A DNA stretch of 64,000 bases. Source: Vreelandella zhuhanensis. Its GTDB lineage: Bacteria; Pseudomonadota; Gammaproteobacteria; Pseudomonadales; Halomonadaceae. The number at the start of each line of letters is the position of its first letter. The stretch's first letter is position 1. The notes below the pieces were generated by a model that had not been told where the DNA came from, did no database searches, and saw only the letters and a program-made list of their open reading frames with translations. The DNA lies in NCBI RefSeq assembly GCF_009793355.1, contig NZ_WTKP01000002.1:186001-250000 (forward strand), read 5' to 3'. Positions 1 through 8,268 of the stretch are shown here, piece after piece. A program made the translations under genes and the position numbers.

Positions 1-425
1 AACGCTGCTGCACGGTGCTCGAACTGGGTGCACTGTCCCATGATCCGCGCTTTGCCAGCAACGGCGCCCGAGTGGCTAACCGCGAACAACTGATACCTAC
101 CCTTCAGGCGGCCTTCTTGCGTCATGACACCGCGCATTGGCTGGCGGCGCTAGAAGCCGTAGGAGTGCCCAGCGGGCCGATCAACACCCTGGACCGGGTC
201 TTCGATGACCCCCATGTCAAGGCACGCCAACTCAAGCAGACCTTGCCTCACCCTCAAGCCGGACAAGTGGACCTGGTTTCCAACCCGATTCGCTTCAATG
301 ATGTTGCCTTGAATGCCGACATGCCCCCGCCCGGCCTGGGTCAACATACCCAGCAGGTCCTTGAAGAAATGTTGCAACTCGATGCGCAACAAATCGCCAC
401 CCTGAAACAACAAGGCATCATCTGA
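1..425 (+). CDS. CoA-transferase family III (CaiB/BaiF), C-terminal part
   Basis: The reading frame enters from the left edge of the window (first full codon at base 3), so only about 140 C-terminal residues are visible. The stretch with DDPRF-like 'HDPRFASNGARVANRE' and the later 'GVPSGPINTLDRVFDDPH' are hallmarks of family III CoA-transferases, which move CoA between acyl-CoA and a carboxylate; the catalytic Asp lies upstream, outside the window. The substrate cannot be told from this end. The stop codon is followed after one codon, in the same frame, by the remains of gabD, so the 3' side of this gene touches a deletion scar. Confidence 0.85.
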   Translation, partial: RCCTVLELGALSHDPRFASNGARVANREQLIPTLQAAFLRHDTAHWLAALEAVGVPSGPINTLDRVFDDPHVKARQLKQTLPHPQAGQVDLVSNPIRFNDVALNADMPPPGLGQHTQQVLEEMLQLDAQQIATLKQQGII

Positions 426-428
426 CGC

Positions 429-830
429 TTGATCGAAGGTGCCATTGCTTCCAAGTTTCGTAACTCGGGACAGACCTGCGTATGCACCAATCGTTTTCTG
501 ATCCAGGCCGGGGTATATGACGCCTTTGCCGAAAAGTTAGCCGCTCGAGTGGCCTCGCTATTTCGCTTTGAAACGGTTGGCGAGGCCATCGCCATGGCCA
601 ACGCCACCGAATTCGGTCTGGCCGCTTATTTCTATGCCCGCGATTACAAGCGTATCTGGCATGTGATGGAAGGCCTGGAATATGGCATGGTGGCAGTCAA
701 CGAGAGCATTCTCTCGACCGAATTGGCGCCCTTTGGTGGCGTCAAGGAATCGGGCCTGGGTCGCGAAGGGTCGCACCATGGCCTGGATGAATACACTGAA
801 CTAAAATATGTCTGTATCGGCGGTCTGTGA
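429..830 (+). pseudogene. gabD: gabD remnant (succinate-semialdehyde dehydrogenase), N-terminus and an internal block missing
   Basis: The 133-residue frame begins in the middle of an aldehyde dehydrogenase, with the catalytic-cysteine motif 'RNSGQTCVCTNRF', and ends with the typical GabD tail 'LAPFGGVKESGLGREGSHHG' and 'LKYVCIGGL'. Compared with E. coli GabD as remembered, roughly the first 255 residues are gone, including the NAD-binding domain and the general-base Glu region. A further block of about 75-80 residues is deleted in frame between 'FAEKLAARVA' and 'SLFRFETVGEAI'. The product cannot be an active dehydrogenase. The remnant sits directly before gabT, where intact gabD is normally found, so the ancestral locus was gabD-gabT. 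A working gabD may exist elsewhere. Confidence 0.9.
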
Positions 831-862
831 TCGCCCAAGCACGTTCCAAACAAGGAGTCAGG

Positions 863-2137
863 ATGAACAACGCACAGCTCAACGAACTCAAGCAGAAATA
901 TGTCGCCCATGGCGCCGCCAGCCCTGCCACCCAATTCGCCGATCATGCTGAAAATGCCGAACTCTGGGATGCGGACGGCACACGCTTTATCGACTTCGCC
1001 GGCGGTATCGGGGTACTGAACGTCGGGCACCGCCACCCCAAGGTGGTGGAAGCGATCAAGGCCCAACTCGATAAACTCATGCATACCTGCCAGACGGTAA
1101 TGCCTTACGAAGGCTACGTGAAGGTGGCGGAGAAACTCAGCCATATCACCCCGGTGCGCGGTCACGCCAAGGTGATGCTGGCCAACTCCGGCGCCGAGGC
1201 CCTGGAAAATGCGGTCAAGATCGCTCGTGCCGCCACTGGCAAGAACAACGTGATCTGCTTCGACGGCGGCTACCACGGCCGCACCTTCATGACCATGGCA
1301 ATGAACGGCAAGGTCGCGCCCTACCAGACCGACTTTGGCAGCATGCCGGGCAACGTTTTTCGCGCGCCTTATCCGGTGCCGTATCATGGTGTCAGTGAAG
1401 ATGAAGCCCTGCGTGGCCTGAAGATGACACTCAAAACCGATGCCAATCCCAAGGATACCGCCGCTATCGTTCTCGAGCCGGTGCTTGGTGAAGGCGGCTT
1501 CTATCCGGCGCCGACAAGCTTCTTGAAAGCCATTCGTGAGATTTGCGACGAACACGGCATTCTGATGATCGTCGACGAAGTGCAGAGCGGTTTCGGGCGC
1601 ACCGGCAAGATGTTCGCCATCGAGCACAGCGGCGTGGAGCCGGACATCATCACCATGGCCAAGAGCATGGCCGATGGCATGCCGATCTCGGCCATCGTGG
1701 GTACCGACAAGCACATGGATGCCTCCGGCCCCAATTCACTGGGCGGCACCTACACCGGCAGTCCGACCGCCTGTGCTGCGGCCTTGGCGGTGATGGAAGT
1801 ATTCGAGGAAGAAAACATTCTCGAAAAGAGCCAGGCGCTAGGCGACAAGCTGGCCAAGCGTTTCGCCAAGTGGCAGGAAAGTTACGACTGCATCGATAAT
1901 GCCCGTAACATGGGTGCCATGGCAGCATTTGATCTGATATCGGACAAAGCCAACCACACCCCGGATGCCAACCTCGCCGGCGCCCTGTGCAAGAAAGCTC
2001 GCGAGAATGGGCTGATACTGCTTTCCTGCGGCCTGTACGGCAACACCATCCGCTTCTTGATGCCAGTCACTATCGAGGACAACATCCTCGAAGAAGGCCT
2101 GGATATCCTCGAAGCCTGCTTGAAAGAACTGGTCTGA
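863..2137 (+). CDS. gabT: 4-aminobutyrate aminotransferase
   Basis: The 424-residue class III PLP aminotransferase converts GABA and 2-oxoglutarate to succinate semialdehyde and glutamate. The PLP lysine is K267 in 'TMAKSMADGMP'; the upstream 'IVDEVQSGFGRTG' supplies the cofactor-binding Asp. Length matches the family (about 425). The ATG at 863 is chosen because AAGGAGTCAGG precedes it; an upstream in-frame start at 827 would overlap the gabD remnant. Because gabD beside it is broken, the succinate semialdehyde made here must be handled by an enzyme encoded elsewhere. A strong terminator follows. Confidence 0.93.
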   Translation: MNNAQLNELKQKYVAHGAASPATQFADHAENAELWDADGTRFIDFAGGIGVLNVGHRHPKVVEAIKAQLDKLMHTCQTVMPYEGYVKVAEKLSHITPVRGHAKVMLANSGAEALENAVKIARAATGKNNVICFDGGYHGRTFMTMAMNGKVAPYQTDFGSMPGNVFRAPYPVPYHGVSEDEALRGLKMTLKTDANPKDTAAIVLEPVLGEGGFYPAPTSFLKAIREICDEHGILMIVDEVQSGFGRTGKMFAIEHSGVEPDIITMAKSMADGMPISAIVGTDKHMDASGPNSLGGTYTGSPTACAAALAVMEVFEEENILEKSQALGDKLAKRFAKWQESYDCIDNARNMGAMAAFDLISDKANHTPDANLAGALCKKARENGLILLSCGLYGNTIRFLMPVTIEDNILEEGLDILEACLKELV

Positions 2138-2164
2138 AACGACTGAGCGTCTGACAAGCTGCCG

Positions 2165-2226
2165 AACCGGCCGTGTCGCCTACGCCCTCCCTGGGGCCGA
2201 GGCGGCACGGCCGGTTTTTTTTATTT
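2165..2226 (+). terminator. Rho-independent terminator after gabT
   Basis: A stem of about 16 pairs (AACCGGCCGTGTCGCC with GGCGGCACGGCCGGTT, one G:U pair) closes a 20-base loop and is followed by a run of eight T. It lies 27 bases after the gabT stop and also separates gabT from the convergent argP. Confidence 0.9.
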
Positions 2227-2270
2227 TTCGGATGAAATTTAATGGCTTGCCGTTATTGTCGCGATCCGGC

Positions 2271-3140
2271 TCACTGCAATCGTGCTTCGCCAAGCACTTG
2301 GGTCAAGCGTTCCAGTACCTGGCCACTATGGCGCCAGAAGTGCCAGTACAGCGGAATCTCGAGTGGCTGTTCCGGGGCGAGGCTGGCGAGCAGGCCTTTT
2401 TCCACCCAGGGGGCCACCTGCATCCACGGCATCATGCCATATCCCATACCGGCGGCTGCCAGCCTGAGGAACCCTTCTGAAGAGGGACAGAGATGGTAAG
2501 GGAATGCGCCGTGGTAGCCGACCTGGGCCAGGAAGCGGTGCTGGAGCTGGTCGTGGGGGCCGAAGACGATGGCCGGGGCGCGCTGAAAGGCATCCGCCGA
2601 CAACCCCTGGGAAAAGTAGCGCTCGATATAATCGGGCGTGGCGCAGGGGTGATACAGCATCTTGCCCAAGGGAACGCAGCGCGCCCCGGCGATGGGTTGC
2701 GCACTGGCACATAGACAGGCCGCGACATCACCGTCACGCAAGCGTTTCAAGCCGACGTCCTGATCCTCGATGACGATATCCAGCAACAGCCCCTCGGATT
2801 GGCAAAAGCGGCCGATCGTATCAGCCCACCAGGTCGCCAGACTATCGGCGTTAAGTGCGATGCGCAGGCGTGGCGAGGCCTCTTCAAGGGTGGGCAGCGT
2901 ACCGCGCAGGTCGCGCTCCAGCAGTTGCACTTGCTGGTAATGGTTGAGTAGCCGGCGTCCCGCCGGTGTCGGCTGCAGGTGCGGGTGGCGCAGCAACACC
3001 GGTTGCCCCAGGCGAATTTCCAAGGCCTTGATGCGTTGAGAAACTGCCGACTGGGAAAGCCCCAGCGCGTCGCCGGCGCGCTCGAAACCGTCGCACTCGA
3101 TGACCGTGGCCAAGGCTTCGAGCAATTTGTAGTCCAGCAT
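2271..3140 (-). CDS. argP: LysR-family regulator ArgP (IciA)
   Basis: 289 residues: an N-terminal winged helix-turn-helix ('GFERAGDALGLSQSAVSQRIKALE', residues 18-41) and a substrate-binding-type effector domain. The 'ALNADSLATWW' stretch near residue 95 is highly characteristic of ArgP, the lysine/arginine-responsive activator of the argO exporter gene. It is divergent from argO with a 156-base gap, the classical arrangement. In E. coli, ArgP bound to arginine activates argO and lysine traps RNA polymerase there; the same logic is likely here but is inferred. Confidence 0.9.
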   Translation of the reverse strand: MLDYKLLEALATVIECDGFERAGDALGLSQSAVSQRIKALEIRLGQPVLLRHPHLQPTPAGRRLLNHYQQVQLLERDLRGTLPTLEEASPRLRIALNADSLATWWADTIGRFCQSEGLLLDIVIEDQDVGLKRLRDGDVAACLCASAQPIAGARCVPLGKMLYHPCATPDYIERYFSQGLSADAFQRAPAIVFGPHDQLQHRFLAQVGYHGAFPYHLCPSSEGFLRLAAAGMGYGMMPWMQVAPWVEKGLLASLAPEQPLEIPLYWHFWRHSGQVLERLTQVLGEARLQ

Positions 3141-3296
3141 GCGGTACCCAATATAAGAAAAACTGATGTGCCATTAGCAGGATGATTTTTAAGTATAACG
3201 GCTTGTCGCTATGCTTGCCGCCACAACAACCCAGGCGCGCCCCTGAGCGACCTGTTTCGTCGCAGGGTCGCAGCCAAGAGTGCAAGGATACGAGAA
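3141..3296 (+). promoter_or_regulatory. argP-argO divergent control region
   Basis: This 156-base gap between two divergent genes must hold both promoters and the ArgP site expected upstream of argO. The part next to argP is A+T-rich (around 3150-3210). I cannot place exact -10/-35 boxes or the LysR-type T-N11-A motif with confidence. Confidence 0.5.
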
Positions 3297-3908
3297 ATGC
3301 TGGAAAGCTATCTCACGGGACTGCTGGTGTGCGGTGGGATCATCGTGGCCATCGGCGCGCAGAATGCCTATGTACTGGGCCTGGCGGTACGCCGTGAACA
3401 CCACTGGTGGTCGGCCGGCCTGTGCATGAGCAGTGACCTGCTGCTGCTCACCGCGGGCATGTTCGGGGTCGGAGCACTGTTGCTGACCTTTCCCGATGCC
3501 ATGGAAGTCATGCGTTGGCTGGGCGTAGCGTTTCTCGGCTGGTTGGCGGGCCAAGCCCTTTTCCGGGCGATTACCGGCAGGCAGGGGCTGGCATTATCGG
3601 CCTCCGGGGAGCGCAGCCTGAAGCAGGTGCTGCTCGCCACTCTGGCGGTAACGGTGCTCAACCCTCAAGTCTACCTGGATACCTTGTTGTTGATCCCGGC
3701 GGTCGGCGCCCAGCAGGAGAGCGCGGCTGTGTTCGTCGCCGGTGCCGGTACCGCTTCGATCCTCTGGTTCAGCCTGCTGGCCTGGGGCGGGTCAGCACTT
3801 TCGCCCTGGCTTTCGCGCCCTTGGGCCTGGCGCATGATCGACGGGGCCATCGGCCTGATGATGGCAGCGATTGCCTTCCACCTCGCCTTCAGTGGTCTAG
3901 GGAGTTAA
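3297..3908 (+). CDS. argO: Arginine exporter ArgO (LysE family)
   Basis: 203 residues with about five or six hydrophobic segments, beginning 'YLTGLLVCGGIIVAIGAQNAYVL', the LysE/ArgO amino-terminal signature, and containing 'LNPQVYLDTLLLIP'. LysE proteins export basic amino acids across the inner membrane. Neighbouring divergent argP makes ArgO the best call over other LysE/RhtB exporters. The ATG is preceded by a purine-rich AAGGATACGAGAA. ArgO probably relieves arginine or canavanine overload under ArgP control. Confidence 0.9.
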   Translation: MLESYLTGLLVCGGIIVAIGAQNAYVLGLAVRREHHWWSAGLCMSSDLLLLTAGMFGVGALLLTFPDAMEVMRWLGVAFLGWLAGQALFRAITGRQGLALSASGERSLKQVLLATLAVTVLNPQVYLDTLLLIPAVGAQQESAAVFVAGAGTASILWFSLLAWGGSALSPWLSRPWAWRMIDGAIGLMMAAIAFHLAFSGLGS

Positions 3909-4212
3909 CGATTGCCGCAATGTCCGCATGAACTTGAGCGCGCTCATCTAGACACTCATAAAACCTACCTCGAACTTGAATAGAAAAATTCATAAAAGGC
4001 TAACTAAAATAATAATATATGATTAAAAAAATCTAATGCTTAGGCACTGCAAAAGTCACCAAACACCTAAGAGCATCTTAATATAGTTAGCTTATTTTAT
4101 CCTTTCCCTATTCTATTATAACTTGCATCAACGTTTTTCAGGCAATCTCTCTCTACCTTAATAGGGACTAGGGAACGCCCTAAAGCTGTAAGCATTACGA
4201 AGGAGTCGCCAA
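3909..4212. other. A+T-rich intergenic region without a gene
   Basis: About 300 bases with no convincing reading frame. From about 3955 to 4170 it is much richer in A and T than its surroundings. Two interrupted inverted repeats are visible: GCTAACT at 3999 with AGTTAGC at 4085, and ATGCTTAGG at 4036 with CCTAAGAGCAT at 4066. It ends in an AAGGAG ribosome-binding site for the gene at 4213, so it most likely holds that gene's promoter. Confidence 0.5.
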
Positions 4213-4752
4213 ATGCTAATGACCTCAACAAAAAATCTAAAAACTGCCTCAAGAACAATGCCGAGCACCAGCGTCCAGAGACCTTTTCGTACCTGTTTGC
4301 CGGAAGAGCAATTCTTGCTGGCCAGAGATCATGAAATCCAGGAACGCCACCGGTACCGGGGGTTTGAGCTGAGTTTCCTACCTCTCAACCCGGCCACCAG
4401 TCAACTGATGGCGATGCTTGGGCTCGAGTGCGAGCAACGACTGGCCAGCCTCGCCCAGACTGCCGGACACCTTCAGCTAGGCGTTGGCCTGGAAGAATGC
4501 GAGGTGCATGGCGTTATCCCGCCTGAAATGCGCAGACAACATTTTTTTGTGGTCAATGAAGACATGGCCTATCAGGCACTGAACCATGCCTTGGCTGCAG
4601 CACATCATTCTCATCAATTTTATGAGCTTCTGTTGAAATCATGCAGCACTCTGGAACTGCATGTCTTGCTAAAGGAATTCGTCACCCAAAAGAAAAATGC
4701 CTGCAGTATTCTCGAGGAAGTGCAAGACAGCCTAAGGCAGCTCGCCGGTTAA
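4213..4752 (+). CDS. Uncharacterised all-helical protein
   Basis: I do not recognise this 179-residue protein. It has no signal peptide or membrane span. The C-terminal half looks helical and carries clustered His and Glu residues ('AAAHHSHQFYELLLKSC', 'ELHVLLKEFVTQKKNACSILEE'), vaguely like the helix pattern of ferritin-like or rubrerythrin-type bundles, but the usual ExxH pairs are incomplete. The ATG follows AAGGAG at an ideal distance. It stands alone after an A+T-rich leader and 118 bases before the GAF-domain gene on the same strand, so the two could be co-transcribed. Confidence 0.65.
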   Translation: MLMTSTKNLKTASRTMPSTSVQRPFRTCLPEEQFLLARDHEIQERHRYRGFELSFLPLNPATSQLMAMLGLECEQRLASLAQTAGHLQLGVGLEECEVHGVIPPEMRRQHFFVVNEDMAYQALNHALAAAHHSHQFYELLLKSCSTLELHVLLKEFVTQKKNACSILEEVQDSLRQLAG

Positions 4753-4870
4753 AGAAAACGGCTAAATAAAACAAAAGGTCTTGTCCGGCATCATCACGGT
4801 GGGCAAAAGAGTCGACTGTCGGTTGCCGGACACACCATAGAAACAGCTGCGAAATGCCATGGAGCCGTTG

Positions 4871-5884
4871 ATGCCTGATTTTTCCTGGGGGAAGCCCTCG
4901 CCTGTTATCTCGTATCTTCCAAACCACACCGAAGAACGGCGCCTCGCCGCCTTGCATGCCACCGGCCTATTGGACACCCTGCCCGAAGAGCGCTTCGACC
5001 GACTGACGCGTCTGGCGTATCGTCTGTTCGAGGTGCCTATTGCATTGGTATCGATGGTGGATCGAGACCGTCAATGGTTCAAGTCATGCCAGGGGGTAAG
5101 CCTTCGGGAAACGCCACGCAATATCGCTTTCTGCTCTTGGGCGATCCAGAACGATGAACTCATGGAAGTGCCCGATACCCGCCTGGATGAGCGTTTTCGC
5201 GACAACCCCTTTGTGACCGGCCCACCGTATGTTCGTTTCTATGCAGGCCAGCCATTGCACCTGGCAACAGGCGAGAGGATTGGCACGCTCTGCCTGATAG
5301 AACCGGAGCCACGCCAGCTTCTGGCCCGAGAGAAGCAACTACTTTCAGACATTGCGCTGTTGGTCGAACAAGAGTTTTCCCTTGGCACCCAATATCCAAC
5401 GGATAATATTACCGGGTGCCTGGAGGAGCTGGCGTTTACCCCCCGAGCCACGAACACCCTCGCCTTATGTCGACGTTACGACATCAATGCCGTGTTGATC
5501 AGAATACGCATCCTCAACATGGCGCGAATCGGTCAGCTTCATGGTGATGAAGATGGCGGCGAAGTTGGTAGTAACGAGAGCCATCAACTGCTTGAGCAGT
5601 TGGGTAAGACCATGGTGAAGATTGCTTCTCAAGCCGAGGTGGTCGGTCGTTATGGCAACGATACGGTCGCGGCGTTGTTAATGGATGCCACCCTAGGGGA
5701 AATCAGACTGCTGTGCGCGCAGCTTAAAGCCGCCCTACAGCGCTGGAACGGTCTGCGCCGCCCCGGCGAAACAAAGCTTTACTGTCATATTGAAGTGACT
5801 TCCGCCAGCCTCGACGACGAGGAAACCTTAGCGCACCTCTTTGAAGGCGAGTGGACGCACTATTTCACTATCGACGAGAGATGA
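4871..5884 (+). CDS. GAF-domain protein with a degenerate GGDEF domain
   Basis: About 337 residues. Residues 15-170 form a GAF domain of the kind with 'ERFDRLTRLAYRLFEVPIALVSMVD' and a conserved 'FCSWAI'. The C-terminal part aligns by pattern with a diguanylate cyclase: where active enzymes have RYGGDEF this protein has 'GRYGNDTVAALL', so the catalytic Asp/Glu signature is lost and c-di-GMP synthesis is unlikely. It may sense a ligand or redox state and act through protein contacts or nucleotide binding. ATG 4871 is favoured because GGAG lies six bases before it; ATG 4859 is an alternative adding four residues. Confidence 0.75.
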   Translation: MPDFSWGKPSPVISYLPNHTEERRLAALHATGLLDTLPEERFDRLTRLAYRLFEVPIALVSMVDRDRQWFKSCQGVSLRETPRNIAFCSWAIQNDELMEVPDTRLDERFRDNPFVTGPPYVRFYAGQPLHLATGERIGTLCLIEPEPRQLLAREKQLLSDIALLVEQEFSLGTQYPTDNITGCLEELAFTPRATNTLALCRRYDINAVLIRIRILNMARIGQLHGDEDGGEVGSNESHQLLEQLGKTMVKIASQAEVVGRYGNDTVAALLMDATLGEIRLLCAQLKAALQRWNGLRRPGETKLYCHIEVTSASLDDEETLAHLFEGEWTHYFTIDER

Positions 5885-5921
5885 GGGCCAAAAGCTGAAT
5901 CTGATAGGTGATAACCGAGAA

Positions 5922-5942
5922 TCGCCGCCCTTTAGACGGCGA
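5922..5942. terminator. Weak hairpin between convergent genes
   Basis: TCGCCG and CGGCGA form a six-pair stem with a nine-base loop in the gap between the convergent genes ending at 5884 and 5958. There is no clear T run, so terminator function is only a suggestion. Confidence 0.3.
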
Positions 5943-5957
5943 GGAGGTCAATGGCTT

Positions 5958-6209
5958 TCACTTTCCTGGCCGGCGGTCGCCTTCGATGAAATTGGCCGTG
6001 AACGCCGCCTTGCCGTGGGTTTCATAGGCCCATTTCATGGTGTCCGAAATCACTCGCATCACCTCATCAAACTCACCGAATAACTGCGTGCTCATGCGGT
6101 TGGGATAGACCTCAAGGCCGCTTTGCTCTAGACGTTTGACGATTTCGCTCACGATGGGTTTGAAATCGTCGGTCAGGGGGTAATAGCTGAGTTGCGCGGA
6201 AAGATACAT
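5958..6209 (-). CDS. YkoF-like thiamine/HMP-binding domain protein
   Basis: 83 residues starting MYLSAQLSYYPL, with 'LEQSGLEVYPNRMSTQLFGEFDEVM', the pattern of the small ferredoxin-like YkoF/thiamine-binding domain family that binds hydroxymethylpyrimidine or thiamine in some members. The start at 6209 is set by a GGAG ten bases upstream. It lies 11 bases after the hydrolase gene and is surely co-transcribed with it. No thiamine transport or synthesis gene is adjacent, so the ligand is unproven. Confidence 0.75.
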   Translation of the reverse strand: MYLSAQLSYYPLTDDFKPIVSEIVKRLEQSGLEVYPNRMSTQLFGEFDEVMRVISDTMKWAYETHGKAAFTANFIEGDRRPGK

Positions 6210-6220
6210 GATTCGTCTCC

Positions 6221-7033
6221 TTAATTTCTGGTTTTCAAGCGCTCCCAAGCCTTGAGCAACGCCTGTCGAGTTTCTTCTGGATGTTCCAACGGAAACATAT
6301 GAGTACCCGGCACCATACTGAGCGCCACGCCACGTCGGCGTAACCGCCGAATGCGCGCGGGCGTCAACAAGTCCGACTCATCACCGGCAATCACATGGAG
6401 CGGCACTGCCGCGCGCTCGGGCAATCGCGATAGATGATCCGGCAAATGACGAAATATCTCGATTTCGACCGCTGGGTCAAATGTCAGCTCGGCTCTGCCG
6501 TCTTCCAGCACTCGGGTTCCTGCTTCAATGTAGTCGTGAAGTGCTTCGGGCGTAAAGCGGCGAAACAGCCCCCTTCGGCGCAATGAAATCGCCATGGTCT
6601 CGCGACTCGGCCATAGCGTACGCCGCCCCTGGGTTTTGCCTGCGGGCGTGATCCGATCAATGAAACCGAAACGTTTGGCGGCTTTCATGACCCAGGCGTC
6701 CATCCCCAGCATCAAGGGCGGGTCGAGCATGATGACGCCCATGAAGCGCTGAGGTTGTTTTTGCGCCGCCATGGCCATCAGGGTACCCCCCAGCGAGTGC
6801 CCTACCCCCAGCATCGGTGCCTGCGTCTCGGGCAGGTGAGCCAATAACTCATCCACCAGATTGGCCCAATTGTGGTTGACCGGAAATTGAGGATGGTGCC
6901 CAAGACGATCCACCGGGTGCAGATCGAATTTCTCGGCCAGAGGAGCCAGCAGGCTGCGATAGCTCAGGCCGGGAAAACCATTGGCATGGGCGAATACCAG
7001 CCGAGGCCGAGGAGAAGCAGGCGAAGACGTCAT
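6221..7033 (-). CDS. Alpha/beta hydrolase
   Basis: About 270 residues with the nucleophile elbow 'GVGHSLGGTLM', an oxyanion-hole region 'FAHANGFPG', an acidic residue in 'IAGDESDLLTP' and a C-terminal 'PGTHMFPLEHPEE' for the catalytic His. Substrate unknown. ATG 7033 is preferred over a TTG at 7063 because a possible -10 box (TATGAT on the minus strand, 7069-7074) sits just upstream of the latter. First gene of a two-gene operon with the YkoF-like gene. Confidence 0.85.
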   Translation of the reverse strand: MTSSPASPRPRLVFAHANGFPGLSYRSLLAPLAEKFDLHPVDRLGHHPQFPVNHNWANLVDELLAHLPETQAPMLGVGHSLGGTLMAMAAQKQPQRFMGVIMLDPPLMLGMDAWVMKAAKRFGFIDRITPAGKTQGRRTLWPSRETMAISLRRRGLFRRFTPEALHDYIEAGTRVLEDGRAELTFDPAVEIEIFRHLPDHLSRLPERAAVPLHVIAGDESDLLTPARIRRLRRRGVALSMVPGTHMFPLEHPEETRQALLKAWERLKTRN

Positions 7034-7122
7034 GGCGAACTCGTGATTGGCAAGTGAATCCAAAGGCTATCATACGACTGTTTTAACACCAGTCTTCAAA
7101 ACTGTTATCGTCAAAACTGTCG

Positions 7123-8187
7123 TCAAAACAAGGAAAGCTGCGCCTCGGCACTCACGTCGGCCAGACGATAGCCCACTCCCAACAAGCGCACCGGCTTGCT
7201 GCCTCTTTGCCAGCCCACTTCCAACAGCATCTCGAACTGCGCCAGACTCGACACTGGAGCAACATGCTCCACCGTGGTCTGGGTGAAGTCGTTGAACTTC
7301 ACCTTGAGGATTAGGCCGCGCACCTCACACGGCGGGTCAAGCCGCCCATGGCGGGCATCCAGATCGGCAAGCAGCTCCGGCAGGCGTGCTCGGCAGGCGG
7401 CCAGATCGGGCAAGTCTTGCGAATAAGTATGCTCGGTGCTTACCGACTTGCGTTCGCGCGAGGTGCGTACCGGCCGGTCGTCACGGCCCCAGCCGAGTTC
7501 ATGCAAGCGATGCCCGAAGCGGCCGAAATGCTCCACCAGCTGAGCCAGCGAACGGCAGCGTAAATCAGCGCAGGTGGCGATCCCCAACTCAGCGAGTTTT
7601 CCCGCGGTACGTGGCCCCACCCCGTTGATACGTTTGACGGAAAGCGCCTGGACGAAGGCATCTACCTCCTCCGGAGGAATCACGCACAAGCCATCGGGTT
7701 TGTGCCAGTCGCTGGCCACCTTGGCCAGGAACTTGTTAGGCGCCACCCCAGCCGAGACAGTAATGCCCACTTCGCTTTCGACCCGATGACGTATCAGCTG
7801 AGCGATGCGCGTGGCACTGCCTTGGTAAAGGGTCGTGTCACTGACATCCAGAAATGCCTCATCCAACGACAGCGGCTCGACAAGCTCGGTAACATCGCGA
7901 TAGATGGCGAAAACCTGATGCGCCACGGCCTTGTACTTGGCCATATCCCCGCGCATGAGGGTCAAGTGCGGGCAACGCTTGAGCGCCTGGGCGGTGGACA
8001 TGGCAGAGTGGATACCGAACCGGCGCGCCGGATAGTTGCAGGTGGCAATCACCCCGCGCTGCTCGATACTCCCGCCGATTGCCAGCGGAATATCGCGCAG
8101 CGCGGGGTTGTCGCGCATTTCCACCGCGGCGAAGAAACAGTCACAATCGCAATGAATAATCTTGCGCCGGCTAACGTCCTGGTTCAC
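7123..8187 (-). CDS. dinB: DNA polymerase IV (Y-family, translesion)
   Basis: 354 residues, full length for DinB. Metal-binding acids are D14 in 'IHCDCDCFFAAVE' and D109/E110 in 'EPLSLDEAFLD'; helix-hairpin-helix 'INGVGPRTAGKLAELG' follows. The protein ends exactly in QLSLF, a sliding-clamp binding motif. It performs error-prone bypass synthesis at stalled forks. Translation appears to begin at GTG with GAGGGA upstream. A perfect LexA-type box lies 18 bases before the start, so it is an SOS gene. Confidence 0.95.
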   Translation of the reverse strand: MNQDVSRRKIIHCDCDCFFAAVEMRDNPALRDIPLAIGGSIEQRGVIATCNYPARRFGIHSAMSTAQALKRCPHLTLMRGDMAKYKAVAHQVFAIYRDVTELVEPLSLDEAFLDVSDTTLYQGSATRIAQLIRHRVESEVGITVSAGVAPNKFLAKVASDWHKPDGLCVIPPEEVDAFVQALSVKRINGVGPRTAGKLAELGIATCADLRCRSLAQLVEHFGRFGHRLHELGWGRDDRPVRTSRERKSVSTEHTYSQDLPDLAACRARLPELLADLDARHGRLDPPCEVRGLILKVKFNDFTQTTVEHVAPVSSLAQFEMLLEVGWQRGSKPVRLLGVGYRLADVSAEAQLSLF

Positions 8188-8204
8188 TCCCTCGCCCTGA
8201 AAAG

Positions 8205-8220
8205 CTGTATATAATCACAG
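8205..8220 (-). promoter_or_regulatory. LexA (SOS) box of dinB
   Basis: CTGTATATAATCACAG matches the LexA consensus CTGT-N8-ACAG at every defined base and lies 17 bases upstream of the dinB start codon, overlapping the expected promoter (its TATAAT core could itself serve as -10). Confidence 0.85.
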
Positions 8221-8268
8221 ACTACCACGAATCAGGAATAGTGAAAGAGACGTCATAATCAAGCTTGA

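Noticed and set aside
644..1714. 356-codon minus-strand open frame opposite gabT
   Set aside because: Lies wholly antisense to gabT and the gabD remnant, His-rich and low-complexity in translation, no family resemblance; a by-product of codon bias.
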